A program made the translations under genes and the position numbers. Source: Burkholderia diffusa (GTDB lineage: Bacteria > Pseudomonadota > Gammaproteobacteria > Burkholderiales > Burkholderiaceae). From it: 64,000 bases of DNA. Within the stretch, counting starts at the first letter, position 1. Every line of letters begins with the position of its first letter. Shown here in pieces: positions 1 through 8,555 of this stretch. The stretch is from NCBI RefSeq assembly GCF_902499115.1, contig NZ_CABVPN010000016.1, positions 62,001-126,000 on the forward strand. The letters run 5' to 3'. Below the pieces are notes generated by a model. The model was not told the origin of the DNA, made no database searches, and worked only from the letters and a program-made list of their open reading frames with translations.

Positions 1-1506
1 GGCCGAGCTGAACGCGTACAGGATTTCCGAGAAGCCGTGCGGGCCCCGGTTCGCGATGCCGGCACGGCCCGCATCGGCGAGCACGGCGATCGACGTGCCG
101 ACCAGCACGAGCAGCGGCGTGAGCAGCACGACGATCGACACCATCTTCATCTCGTACGACTCGATCTTCTTGCCGACGTATTCCGGCGTGCGGCCGATCA
201 TCAGGCCGGCGACGAACACCGCGAGCAGCGCGAACACGAGCATCCCGTAGAGGCCGGAACCGACACCGCCGTAGATCACCTCGCCGAGCTGCATCAGCAG
301 CATCGGCACGAGACCGCCGAGCGGCGTCAGCGAATCGTGCATCGTATCGACCGCGCCGCACGACGCGGCCGTCGTCGCGACCGTGAAGATGCCGGTCTGC
401 GCGATGCCGAAGCGCGTTTCCTTGCCTTCCATGTTGCCGCCCGGCTGGAGCGCGCTCGTCGACTGGTCGACGTGCAGCGCGGCGAGCGTCGGGTTGCCGG
501 CCTGCTCGGCGCTCACCTCGACACCGATCGCGATCGCGAACGCAACCGTCATCGCCGCGAGCACCGCGATGCCCTGCCGGCGGTCGCCGATCATCCGGCC
601 GAACACCAGGGCCAGCGCGGCCGGGATGATCAGGATCGAGAAGATCTGCAGGAAGTTCGAGAACGGCGTCGGGTTCTCGTACGGGTGCGCCGAGTTCGCG
701 TTGAAGAAGCCGCCACCGTTGGTGCCGAGCATCTTGATCGCTTCCTGCGACGCGACCGGGCCCATCGCGAGCGTCTGCTTCGTGAGCGGCATGGGCACCG
801 TCACCGGGTTGCCCTTGTCGTCCTTCACCGGGTTGCCCTGCGCGTCGAGCTTCGGCGCCGCGTAGGTGCTCGCCTGCAGCACCGGTACGTCCTGGTAAGC
901 CTTCATGTTCTGGATCACGCCCTGGCTCATCAGCAGCGCGGCGATGATCATCGACATCGGCACGAGCACGTACATCGTCACGCGCGTGAGGTCGACCCAG
1001 AAGTTGCCGATCGTCTGCGCGGTATGACGCGCGAAGCCGCGGATCAGTGCGATCACCACGACGATGCCCGTTGCCGCCGACAGGAAGTTCTGCACGGTCA
1101 GGCCGAGCATCTGCGTCAGGTAGCTGACGGTCTGCTCGGGCGTGTAGTCCTGCCAGTTGGTGTTGGTGACGAAGCTGACGGCCGTGTTGAAGGCACCGTC
1201 GGCCGTCATCGCGCCGAATTGCTGCGGATTGCCGGGCAGGAAGCCCTGCAGGCGCAGCAGACCGTACAGGAACAGCGCGCCGAGCGCGTTGAACGCGATC
1301 GTGGCGATCGCATACTGCCTCCAGTTCATTTCGGTGCCGGCGTCGACGCCGGCGATGCGGTACAGCGCGCGCTCGAGTGGCCCGAACACGCGCACGACGC
1401 GCGAACTGCCGTCCATCACGCCCGTCAGGTAGCGCGCGACCGGCACGGCCGCCGCGAGCAGCACGACGATGAACAGCAGTATCTGCAACAGGTTGTTCGC
1501 GTTCAT
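1..1506 (-). CDS. kdpA: Potassium-transporting ATPase subunit A (partial)
   Basis: KdpA is the K+-binding, channel-like membrane subunit of the high-affinity KdpFABC P-type pump in the inner membrane. The frame opens with ATG at 1506 and runs off the window edge, giving 502 of the roughly 600 residues usual for the family, so the C-terminus lies outside. Hydrophobic segments recur throughout, and the conserved pore motif TNGGGFFNANSAHP sits at residues 262-275. The ATG overlaps the stop of kdpF, so translation is coupled. kdpB, kdpC and probably kdpDE should follow beyond the left edge. Transcription is expected under K+ limitation through KdpDE; that is family knowledge, not visible here. 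Confidence 0.95.
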   Translation of the reverse strand, partial: MNANNLLQILLFIVVLLAAAVPVARYLTGVMDGSSRVVRVFGPLERALYRIAGVDAGTEMNWRQYAIATIAFNALGALFLYGLLRLQGFLPGNPQQFGAMTADGAFNTAVSFVTNTNWQDYTPEQTVSYLTQMLGLTVQNFLSAATGIVVVIALIRGFARHTAQTIGNFWVDLTRVTMYVLVPMSMIIAALLMSQGVIQNMKAYQDVPVLQASTYAAPKLDAQGNPVKDDKGNPVTVPMPLTKQTLAMGPVASQEAIKMLGTNGGGFFNANSAHPYENPTPFSNFLQIFSILIIPAALALVFGRMIGDRRQGIAVLAAMTVAFAIAIGVEVSAEQAGNPTLAALHVDQSTSALQPGGNMEGKETRFGIAQTGIFTVATTAASCGAVDTMHDSLTPLGGLVPMLLMQLGEVIYGGVGSGLYGMLVFALLAVFVAGLMIGRTPEYVGKKIESYEMKMVSIVVLLTPLLVLVGTSIAVLADAGRAGIANRGPHGFSEILYAFSSA

Positions 1507-1595
1507 TCGATGTCCTCCGCGCGCAGCAGCGCAAAGACGAGATACGCGAACAGCAGGGCCGTCGAGGCACCCGCGAGCCAAAGCATCCAGGTCAT
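1503..1595 (-). CDS. kdpF: KdpF, small membrane subunit of the Kdp pump
   Basis: A 30-residue peptide, almost entirely one membrane helix (MTWMLWLAGASTALLFAYLV, then FALLRAEDIE). KdpF stabilises the KdpABC complex in the inner membrane; about 29 residues is normal for the family. The TGA overlaps the kdpA start codon, and its own ATG overlaps the stop of the preceding 35-residue ORF, so three genes are translationally chained. It is too short for most gene callers but position, size and hydrophobicity agree with KdpF. Confidence 0.85.
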   Translation of the reverse strand: MTWMLWLAGASTALLFAYLVFALLRAEDIE

Positions 1596-1699
1596 GCGCG
1601 CCCCCCGCGACCGTATTGCACGAGCTTCTCGCAACCGGCAAGCAAACCGAGGATCAGCGCGGTGAACAACACCAGTGCGCCGATGAAAACCCCATCCAT
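1592..1699 (-). CDS. Small single-helix membrane peptide at head of kdp operon
   Basis: A 35-residue ORF starting MDGVFIGALVLFTALILGLL and ending with AGCEKLVQYGRGGRA: one hydrophobic helix followed by a short basic tail. A GGAGAA ribosome-binding site stands 6 bases before the ATG, and the stop overlaps the kdpF start by ATGA. From memory, similar uncharacterised peptides with a helix followed by (L/G)CEKL sit before kdpF in other bacteria, but no function is established. Its position suggests it assembles with, or tunes, the Kdp pump; this is inference. Confidence 0.65.
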   Translation of the reverse strand: MDGVFIGALVLFTALILGLLAGCEKLVQYGRGGRA

Positions 1700-1869
1700 T
1701 TTTTGTTCTCCGTCGTCGAAATCGGACGACTAGAACCTTATGGGAACGCGCGTAAAGGTCGGGTCAAAGGTCATCGGGCCGGTATAAAAAACGCGTAAAC
1801 GCGTGCGGTGGGAAACGGCGGCCGGGATGAAGACGGAGCGGGCGGCGGCCAGCGCCGCCCGTCAGGATG

Positions 1870-1892
1870 CGTGCCGGCGTGGCGCCGGCACG
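1870..1892 (-). terminator. Stem-loop after quinone reductase gene
   Basis: A perfect 10-bp stem (CGTGCCGGCG) with a TGG loop begins 11 bases after the stop codon of the minus-strand quinone reductase gene. No T-run follows, so it may only stabilise the 3' end rather than terminate. Confidence 0.4.
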
Positions 1893-1902
1893 AAGGGATG
1901 CG

Positions 1903-2877
1903 TCAGGGAACGAGGATCGTCGAGCCGGTCGTCTTGCGCGCTTCGAGATCTTCATGCGCGCGGCCGACTTCCGCGAGCGGATAGCGCTGGTTGATGCTCG
2001 TCTTCACCTTTCCCGACAGGATCACGTCGAACAGCTCGGCGGCCGCGGATTCGAGATCCGCACGCTTCGCGATGTACGAGAACAGCGTCGGCCGCGTGAA
2101 GAACAGCGAGCCGCGCGACGAAAACTCCTTCGAGTCGATCGGCGGCAGCGGGCCCGACGCATTACCGAAGCTGACGAACAGACCGAGCGGCGCGAGGCAG
2201 TCGAGCGAGCCGATGTAGGTGTCCTTGCCGATCGAGTCGTAGACGACCGGCACGCCCGCGCCGTTCGTGATCTCCTTCACGCGCTGCGTGAAGTTCTCGC
2301 GCGTATAGACGATCGGATGATCGCAGCCGTGCGCCTTTGCGAGCGCGGCCTTCTCGTCGGAGCCGACCGTCCCGATCACGGTCGCGCCGAGCGCCTTCGC
2401 CCACTGGCACACGAGCAGGCCGACACCGCCGGCCGCCGCGTGGATCAGGATCGTGTCACCGGCCTTCACCGGGTACGTGCGGCGCAGCAGGTAGTGCGCG
2501 GTCAGTCCCTGCAGCATCACCGATGCCGCGTCGTCGTAGCTGATCCCGTCGGGCAGCTTCACGAGCCGCTCGGCCGGCATCACGCGCTCCTGCGCGTACG
2601 CGCCCGGCGGCTGCCCGACGTAGGCGACGCGGTCGCCCGCCTTGAGCGCGGTCACGCCGTCGCCGACGGCCGTCACCTCGCCCGCCGCCTCCATCCCGAG
2701 GCCGCCGGGCAGCGGCTGCGGGTAAAGGCCGGTGCGGAAATACACGTCGATGTAGTTGAGCCCGACCGCATGCTGCCGGATGCGGACTTCGCCCGCCTTC
2801 GGTTCGCCGACCTCGACATCGACCCACTTCATCACGTCCGGGCCGCCCGGCTGGTCGTATCGGATTGCTTTCGGCAT
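1903..2877 (-). CDS. qor: NADPH:quinone oxidoreductase, zeta-crystallin type
   Basis: A 324-residue cytoplasmic medium-chain reductase expected to reduce quinones with NADPH. The N-terminal GroES-like domain contains GLNYIDVYFRTGLYP; the Rossmann nucleotide-binding motif AAAGGVG is at residues 147-153. The cysteine and histidine zinc ligands of alcohol dehydrogenases are absent, as expected for the quinone reductase branch. The start at MPKAIRYD is chosen because GAGGAG lies 7 bases upstream; the open frame extends further but without support. Length matches the family (about 325). The next gene on the same strand upstream is mgsA, some 170 bases away. Confidence 0.92.
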   Translation of the reverse strand: MPKAIRYDQPGGPDVMKWVDVEVGEPKAGEVRIRQHAVGLNYIDVYFRTGLYPQPLPGGLGMEAAGEVTAVGDGVTALKAGDRVAYVGQPPGAYAQERVMPAERLVKLPDGISYDDAASVMLQGLTAHYLLRRTYPVKAGDTILIHAAAGGVGLLVCQWAKALGATVIGTVGSDEKAALAKAHGCDHPIVYTRENFTQRVKEITNGAGVPVVYDSIGKDTYIGSLDCLAPLGLFVSFGNASGPLPPIDSKEFSSRGSLFFTRPTLFSYIAKRADLESAAAELFDVILSGKVKTSINQRYPLAEVGRAHEDLEARKTTGSTILVP

Positions 2878-3049
2878 CGTTTCGCTCCTCGTTTCTGAAT
2901 CGGTCAGGGGAAATTCGGCTCGCCGACGCCAGCCGTTGCCGATCGGTACAGGACCGGCGGCGGTGCGCGTCGCGACGCCCGATTCTCGCGCGTCACCGCC
3001 GGGCGTGCATGGCCCTGCCGCCAGCAAGGGCAATCAGGCTGGCGGGCGA

Positions 3050-3442
3050 CTAGCAGACGTCCTGCATGTTCCGCGCCAGGTCGTCGAGCAGCATCCGCGC
3101 GGTCGCCACGTTCGTCGCGACCGGCACGTCGTGCACGTCGCACGCGCGCACCAGCGCGGTGATGTCCGGATCGTGCGGCTGCGCGGTCATCGGGTCACGC
3201 AGGAACACGACGATGTCGACGCGGCCTTCGGCCAGTTCCGCACCGATCTGCAGGTCGCCGCCGAGCGGCCCCGACAGCTTGCGCTCGACCTCGAGCCCAT
3301 GCGCGGCGGCGATGCGGCCGCCCGTCGTGCCCGTTCCGACCAGCCTGCATTGCGCGAGCGTCTCGCGGTACTGGCCCGCGAGCGCGACGATCTCGTCCTT
3401 CTTCGCGTCGTGCGCGATCAATGCGATGCGGGGTTTGCTCAT
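3050..3442 (-). CDS. mgsA: Methylglyoxal synthase
   Basis: A 130-residue cytoplasmic enzyme that converts dihydroxyacetone phosphate to methylglyoxal and phosphate, a bypass of lower glycolysis under phosphate stress. Family signatures are all present: LIAHDAKK at residues 8-15, the phosphate-binding TGTTGG at 37-42, SGPLGGD at 57-63 with the catalytic aspartate D63, and HDPDI at 90-94. Length fits (E. coli 152, many beta-proteobacteria about 130). The long upstream open frame is antisense-type noise; translation starts at MSKPRIAL. It ends about 55 bases from the start-side neighbour, the SDR gene, on the same strand. Confidence 0.95.
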   Translation of the reverse strand: MSKPRIALIAHDAKKDEIVALAGQYRETLAQCRLVGTGTTGGRIAAAHGLEVERKLSGPLGGDLQIGAELAEGRVDIVVFLRDPMTAQPHDPDITALVRACDVHDVPVATNVATARMLLDDLARNMQDVC

Positions 3443-3497
3443 CTCCGTTTCCTTCGTGGGTCGATTGTTGTCGTATGTGTGAATGGCGGTGCGCGCG

Positions 3498-4277
3498 TCA
3501 GAACGTACCCGGATACGCGCCGCCGTCGAGCAGCCAGTTCTGCCCGGTGATGTAGCCGGCATGGACGCTGCAGAGGAACGCGCACGCCGCGCCGAATTCG
3601 GCACGCGTGCCGAGGCGCCCAGCCGGGATTTCCTTCGCGCGCCGCGCGCGCATCTCGTCGACCGTCACGCCCTGCGCCTTCGCCGACGCGGCGAGCGTCG
3701 TCGCGATCCGGTCGGTGTCGAACAGCCCGGGCAGCAGATTGTTTATCGTCACGCCCTGCCCCGCGACCTTGCGCGACAGCCCCGCGACGAAGCCGGTCAG
3801 TCCCGAGCGCGCACCGTTCGACAGCGCGAGCACGTCGATCGGCGCCTTCACGGCCGAACTCGTGATGTTGACGATCCGGCCGAAACCGCGCCCGATCATC
3901 CCGTCCACGGTCGCGCGGATCAGCTCGATCGGCGTCAGCATGTTCGACTCCAGCGCGCGGATCCAGTCGTCGTGCGAGAAATCACGGAAGTCGCCGGGCG
4001 GCGGCCCGCCGGCATTCGTCACGAGAATGTCCGGCTGCGGGCAGGCGGCGAGCGCGGCCGCGCGGCCGTCGGGCGTCGTGATGTCGCAGGCGACGGCGGT
4101 GACTGACACGTTCGACCCGGCGCGGATCTCCTCCGCGGTTTCCTCCAGCGTGTCGCGCGTGCGCGCGACGATCACGAGATTCACGCCCTCGGCGGCCAGC
4201 GCTTCCGCGCAGCCGCGCCCGAGCCCCTTGCTCGCCGCGCACACGAGCGCGGTCTTTCCTGCGATGCCGAGATCCAT
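3498..4277 (-). CDS. SDR-family protein lacking the YxxxK catalytic pair
   Basis: A 259-residue protein of the short-chain dehydrogenase/reductase fold, similar to 3-oxoacyl-ACP reductases. The nucleotide-binding region reads CAASKGLGRG at residues 13-22 and TNAGG follows at 87-91. Serines S140/S141 occupy the usual catalytic serine position, but the Tyr-x-x-x-Lys pair is replaced by Ser153-N-G-A-Arg157. The C-terminus has the typical GQNWLLDGGAYPGTF end. The substitution suggests altered chemistry or a non-enzymatic role; the substrate cannot be assigned. It is divergent from upp and probably read with mgsA. Confidence 0.88.
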   Translation of the reverse strand: MDLGIAGKTALVCAASKGLGRGCAEALAAEGVNLVIVARTRDTLEETAEEIRAGSNVSVTAVACDITTPDGRAAALAACPQPDILVTNAGGPPPGDFRDFSHDDWIRALESNMLTPIELIRATVDGMIGRGFGRIVNITSSAVKAPIDVLALSNGARSGLTGFVAGLSRKVAGQGVTINNLLPGLFDTDRIATTLAASAKAQGVTVDEMRARRAKEIPAGRLGTRAEFGAACAFLCSVHAGYITGQNWLLDGGAYPGTF

Positions 4278-4415
4278 CGTCGATTCCCTTATGGCGACGC
4301 GCGCCGGCGCAGCCGCCCGCATCGCCGGACGGGCGAGCGGTCGGAAACGGGCGAACACGGCGCGCGGATTGTCGTGAGACGTCGATAATATCCGGATCAG
4401 GTGGCGCGCCTTGGT

Positions 4416-4421
4416 AAAATT
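4416..4421 (+). promoter_or_regulatory. Candidate -10 element of upp
   Basis: TAAAAT lies 73 bases before the upp start codon in the divergent gap with the SDR gene. No convincing -35 hexamer is seen at 17 bases, so this is a weak call. Confidence 0.3.
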
Positions 4422-4493
4422 GCGGCCATAAGCGGCGGCCGGCCTCGCGCCATCGCCGCCCCCGATCCCCTTTTGCCGCCAAGGCACCCCGTC

Positions 4494-5144
4494 ATGAAAC
4501 AGGACAGCCGTTTCCCGAATCTCTTCATCACTGATCACCCGCTGATCCAGCACAAGCTGACCCACATGCGCGACAAGGACACGTCGACGCGCACGTTCCG
4601 CGAACTGCTGCGCGAGATCACGCTGCTGATGGGCTACGAGATCACCCGTAACCTCCCGATCACGACCAAGCGGGTCGAAACCCCGCTCGTGGCGGTCGAC
4701 GCGCCGGTGATCGCGGGCAAGAAGCTCGCGATCGTGCCCGTGCTGCGGGCCGGCATCGGGATGTCGGACGGCCTGCTCGACCTGGTGCCGTCCGCGCGCG
4801 TCGGCCACATCGGCGTGTACCGCGCCGAGGATCACCGCCCGGTCGAATACCTGGTGCGCCTGCCCGATCTCGAGGATCGCATCTTCATTCTGTGCGACCC
4901 GATGGTCGCGACCGGCTATTCGGCCGTGCACGCGGTCGACGTGCTCAAGCGCCGCAACGTGCCGGCCGCGAACATCATGTTCGTCGCACTGGTCGCCGCG
5001 CCCGAGGGCGTGCAGGTGTTCCAGGACGCGCACCCGGACGTGAAGCTGTTCGTCGCATCGCTCGACTCGCACCTGAACGAGCACGCGTACATCGTGCCGG
5101 GCCTGGGCGACGCAGGCGACCGCCTGTTCGGCACCAAGAACTGA
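4494..5144 (+). CDS. upp: Uracil phosphoribosyltransferase
   Basis: A 216-residue cytoplasmic salvage enzyme that makes UMP from uracil and PRPP. The PRPP-binding loop [11 protein letters not shown] is at residues 134-144, and the flexible [10 protein letters not shown] segment precedes it at 81-90. The C-terminal uracil-binding stretch [15 protein letters not shown] is intact. Length equals the usual 208-216. The start MKQDSRFP is preceded by no strong purine-rich site. Downstream, yebC is about 215 bases away and probably has its own promoter. Confidence 0.97.
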
Positions 5145-5241
5145 CGCACGGCGGCGCCGGGGCGCGCGGCACGGCGCTCCGAGCGGCCCTCCCGGCCGTT
5201 CGGCCATGCACGGCGGCCCCGAAGCGACGGTCGCCGCGTGA

Positions 5242-5247
5242 TAAAAT
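5242..5247 (+). promoter_or_regulatory. Candidate -10 element of yebC
   Basis: TAAAAT lies 115 bases before the yebC start, after the end of upp. A matching -35 is not evident, so confidence is low. Confidence 0.3.
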
Positions 5248-5361
5248 CACGTTCCACTCGACACGCGCGGCCCCGCGGCATCATGCCCGCCCAGACGGCC
5301 GCCGATTCAACGACACATTGGCACAATCGCCCGCGCAGCGCGCCCGGGCACGGAGAAAGGT

Positions 5362-6090
5362 ATGGCTGGTCATTCGAAATGGGCCAACATCAAGCATAAG
5401 AAGGCAGCGGCCGACGCGAAGCGCGGCAAGATCTGGACCCGCCTGATCAAGGAAATCCAGGTCGCGGCCCGCCTCGGCGGCGGCGACGCCAGCTCGAACC
5501 CGCGTCTGCGTCTCGCGGTCGACAAGGCAGCCGACGCGAACATGCCGAAAGACAACGTCAAGCGCGCGATCGACCGCGGCGTCGGCGGCGCGGACGGCGC
5601 GAACTACGAAGAAATCCGTTACGAAGGCTACGGCATCAGCGGCGCGGCGATCATCGTCGACACGCTGACCGACAACCGCACCCGCACGGTCGCGGAAGTC
5701 CGTCACGCATTCTCGAAGTTCGGCGGCAACATGGGCACCGACGGTTCGGTCGCGTTCATGTTCGATCACGTCGGCCAGTTCCTGTTCGCGCCCGGCACGT
5801 CGGAAGACGCGCTGATGGAAGCGGCGCTCGAAGCCGGCGCGGACGACGTCAGCACGAACGACGACGGCTCGATCGAAGTGCTGTGCGACTGGCAGGCCTT
5901 CTCGGCGGTGAAGGACGCGCTCGAAGCCGCGGGCTTCAAGGCCGAACTCGCCGAAGTGACGATGAAGCCGCAGAACGAAGTCGAATTCACCGGCGACGAT
6001 GCGGCGAAGATGCAGAAGCTCCTGGACGCGCTCGAAAACCTCGACGACGTGCAGGAGGTGTATACGAACGCCGTCATCGTCGAGGAATGA
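5362..6090 (+). CDS. YebC/PmpR family regulator / translation factor
   Basis: A 242-residue cytoplasmic protein of the YebC (DUF28, TACO1) family. Members bind DNA as regulators (PmpR) or relieve ribosome pausing at polyproline tracts. The diagnostic start MAGHSKWANIKHKKAAADA and the middle VRHAFSKFGGNMGTDGSVA region are intact, and the acidic C-terminal end LENLDDVQEVYTNA is typical. An AGAAAGGT ribosome site directly precedes the ATG. The gene lies between upp and purD and is separated from purD by a stem-loop, so it is probably monocistronic. Confidence 0.95.
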   Translation: MAGHSKWANIKHKKAAADAKRGKIWTRLIKEIQVAARLGGGDASSNPRLRLAVDKAADANMPKDNVKRAIDRGVGGADGANYEEIRYEGYGISGAAIIVDTLTDNRTRTVAEVRHAFSKFGGNMGTDGSVAFMFDHVGQFLFAPGTSEDALMEAALEAGADDVSTNDDGSIEVLCDWQAFSAVKDALEAAGFKAELAEVTMKPQNEVEFTGDDAAKMQKLLDALENLDDVQEVYTNAVIVEE

Positions 6091-6139
6091 GATGCCGGCC
6101 GCCGTGCTCATCGTCGCGGCGGCGGCCCGACCGATTTCG

Positions 6140-6177
6140 CGGCCGGCGCGCCTGAGCGTGCCGGCCGCCCTGTTTTC
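6140..6177 (+). terminator. Probable terminator between yebC and purD
   Basis: An inverted repeat with GGCCGGC and GCCGGCC arms, a 12-base loop and a following CCCTGTTTTCT tract. It ends 18 bases before purD. The T-run is imperfect. Confidence 0.45.
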
Positions 6178-6195
6178 TAGTCTGCGGGGAATCCC

Positions 6196-7476
6196 ATGAA
6201 ACTACTCGTCGTCGGTTCCGGCGGCCGCGAACATGCGCTGGCGTGGAAGCTCGCGCAGTCGCCGCGTGTCCAGATGGTCTACGTCGCGCCCGGCAATGGC
6301 GGCACGGCGCAGGACGAGCGTCTGAAGAACGTCGACATCACGGCGCTCGACGAACTCGCCGATTTCGCGGAACGCGAAGGCGTCGCGTTCACGCTCGTCG
6401 GGCCGGAAGCGCCGCTCGCGGCGGGCATCGTCAACCTGTTCCGCGCACGCGGCCTGAAGGTCTTCGGCCCGACCCGCGAAGCCGCACAGCTCGAAAGCTC
6501 GAAGGATTTCGCGAAGGCGTTCATGAAGCGCCACGGCATCCCCACCGCCGAGTACGAAACGTTCTCCGACGTGGCTGCCGCACACGCGTACATCGACGCG
6601 AAGGGTGCGCCGATCGTCGTGAAGGCCGACGGCCTCGCGGCCGGCAAGGGCGTCGTCGTCGCGATGACGCTGGAAGAAGCACACGAAGCCGTCGACATGA
6701 TGCTGTCGGGCAACAAGCTCGGCGACGCCGGCGCGCGCGTCGTGATCGAGGAATTCCTCGACGGCGAGGAAGCAAGCTTCATCGTGATGGTCGACGGCAA
6801 GCACGCGCTGGCGCTGGCCTCGAGCCAGGACCACAAGCGCCTGCTCGACGAGGACCGCGGCCCGAACACGGGCGGCATGGGCGCCTACTCGCCCGCGCCG
6901 ATCGTCACGCCTCAGATGCACGCACGCGTGATGCGCGAAATCATCATGCCGACGGTGCGCGGGATGGAGAAGGACGGCATCCGCTTCACGGGCTTCCTGT
7001 ATGCGGGCCTGATGATCGACAAGGAAGGTAATCCGCGCACGCTCGAGTTCAACTGCCGGATGGGCGACCCCGAGACGCAGCCGATCATGGCGCGCCTGAA
7101 GAGCGATTTCTCGAAGGTCGTCGAACAGGCGATCGCGGGCACGCTCGACACGGTCGAGCTCGACTGGGACCGCCGCACCGCGCTCGGCGTCGTGCTGGCC
7201 GCGCACGGTTATCCGGACGCGCCGCGCAAGGGCGACCGCATCAACGGGATCCCGGCCGAGACCGAACAGGCCGTGACGTTCCATGCGGGCACGACGCTCG
7301 CCGAAGGCGACAAGCTCGTCACGTCGGGCGGCCGCGTGCTGTGCGTGGTCGGTCTCGCCGATTCGGTGCGCGAAGCCCAGCAGCATGCGTACGACACGAT
7401 CAATCAGATCAATTTCGAAGGCATGCAGTACCGCCGCGACATCGGCTTCCGCGCGCTTAACCGCAAGAGCGCGTGA
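6196..7476 (+). CDS. purD: Phosphoribosylamine-glycine ligase (GAR synthetase)
   Basis: A 426-residue cytoplasmic ATP-grasp enzyme for step two of purine biosynthesis, joining glycine to 5-phosphoribosylamine. The N-terminal domain starts MKLLVVGSGGREHALAWKL; the ATP-grasp core includes VVKADGLAAGKGVVVA near residue 140 and the metal-binding LEFNCRMGDPETQ near 285. Length is standard (about 425). The ATG is preceded by GCGGGGAATCCC, a modest ribosome site. A second purine gene, purT, occurs elsewhere in the window but is not linked. Confidence 0.97.
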   Translation: MKLLVVGSGGREHALAWKLAQSPRVQMVYVAPGNGGTAQDERLKNVDITALDELADFAEREGVAFTLVGPEAPLAAGIVNLFRARGLKVFGPTREAAQLESSKDFAKAFMKRHGIPTAEYETFSDVAAAHAYIDAKGAPIVVKADGLAAGKGVVVAMTLEEAHEAVDMMLSGNKLGDAGARVVIEEFLDGEEASFIVMVDGKHALALASSQDHKRLLDEDRGPNTGGMGAYSPAPIVTPQMHARVMREIIMPTVRGMEKDGIRFTGFLYAGLMIDKEGNPRTLEFNCRMGDPETQPIMARLKSDFSKVVEQAIAGTLDTVELDWDRRTALGVVLAAHGYPDAPRKGDRINGIPAETEQAVTFHAGTTLAEGDKLVTSGGRVLCVVGLADSVREAQQHAYDTINQINFEGMQYRRDIGFRALNRKSA

Positions 7477-7530
7477 CGCCCTGACCGCCGCCTGCCGTCA
7501 CAAGCGGCGGCCTCCTCTGCCGGGGTTCGA

Positions 7531-7536
7531 TAGAAT
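7531..7536 (+). promoter_or_regulatory. Candidate -10 element for hemF operon
   Basis: TAGAAT stands 58 bases before the hemF start in the purD-hemF gap. No clear -35 partner; supported mainly by position at the head of a long same-strand run. Confidence 0.3.
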
Positions 7537-7593
7537 GCCCGGCAGATGCCTTTTTTACGGCCCCCGCTTCGCGCGGAGGCACCCAGTTCAGAC

Positions 7594-8514
7594 ATGACCG
7601 ATTCGACCTACGACGTGGCGCGCGTGCGCACGTACCTCCAGGGCCTGCAGACACGTATCGCCGACGCGCTCGGCGCGGTCGACGGCACGCCGCTCGCGAC
7701 CGATGCGTGGCAGCGCGGGCCGGAAGAGCGCCTGCGCGGCGGCGGCTGCACCCGGATTCTCGAAGGCGGCCGCGTGTTCGAGCGCGCTGGGATCGGTTTT
7801 TCCGACGTCGCGGGCGACGCGCTGCCGCCGTCGGCGAGCGCCGCGCGCCCGCAGCTGGCCGGCCGCGGCTTCGAGGCGCTCGGCGTGTCGCTCGTGCTGC
7901 ACCCGCGCAACCCGTACTGCCCGACGGTGCACATGAACGTGCGGATGCTGATCGCGACGAAGCCCGACGAGGCGCCGATCTTCTGGTTCGGCGGCGGAAT
8001 GGATCTGACACCGGTTTATCCGTTCGAGGACGACGCGCGGCATTTCCACCAGACCTGCAAGGACGCGCTCGACCCGTTCGGTGCCGAGCTCTATCCGCGT
8101 TTCAAGACGTGGTGCGACGAGTATTTCTTCCTGAAGCACCGCAACGAGACGCGCGGCATCGGCGGGATCTTCTTCGACGACTTCTCCGAACCCGGATTCG
8201 AACGCTCGTTCGAGATGATGCAGCGCGTCGGCGACGCGTTCCTGAACGCGTACCTGCCGATCGTCGAACGCCGGGTCGCGCTGCCGTACGGCGAGCGTGA
8301 ACGCGACTTCCAGGCTTACCGGCGCGGCCGCTACGTGGAATTCAACCTCGTGTTCGACCGCGGCACGCTGTTCGGCCTGCAAAGCGGTGGCCGGACCGAA
8401 TCGATCCTGATGTCGATGCCGCCGGTCGCGAACTGGCGCTACAACTGGCAGCCCGAGCCGGGCTCGCCCGAAGCGCGCCTGAGCGAGTTCCTCCTGCCGC
8501 GCGACTGGGTCTGA
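7594..8514 (+). CDS. hemF: Oxygen-dependent coproporphyrinogen III oxidase
   Basis: A 306-residue enzyme converting coproporphyrinogen III to protoporphyrinogen IX with O2 in heme synthesis. The family signature HPRNPYCPTVHMNVR is at residues 103-117, followed by WFGGGMDLTP at 131-140, and the active-site ARG/HIS-rich segment FFDDFSEPGFERSFE lies further on. ATG at 7594 gives the usual 300-306 residues; an in-frame ATG 48 bases upstream would add an atypical proline-rich head. GGAGG lies 14-18 bases upstream of the chosen start, somewhat far. First gene of the hemF-nadD-rsfS-rlmH-maf-rng run. Confidence 0.95.
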   Translation: MTDSTYDVARVRTYLQGLQTRIADALGAVDGTPLATDAWQRGPEERLRGGGCTRILEGGRVFERAGIGFSDVAGDALPPSASAARPQLAGRGFEALGVSLVLHPRNPYCPTVHMNVRMLIATKPDEAPIFWFGGGMDLTPVYPFEDDARHFHQTCKDALDPFGAELYPRFKTWCDEYFFLKHRNETRGIGGIFFDDFSEPGFERSFEMMQRVGDAFLNAYLPIVERRVALPYGERERDFQAYRRGRYVEFNLVFDRGTLFGLQSGGRTESILMSMPPVANWRYNWQPEPGSPEARLSEFLLPRDWV

Positions 8515-8555
8515 GCCCGTCGCGCCCCGCCGCCCCAAGAACAGGACACGTTTTT

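Noticed and set aside
37..1665. A 542-codon plus-strand open frame rich in His/Arg.
   Set aside because: It is antisense to kdpA, a GC-rich shadow with no recognisable domain; the minus-strand KdpA has strong motifs.
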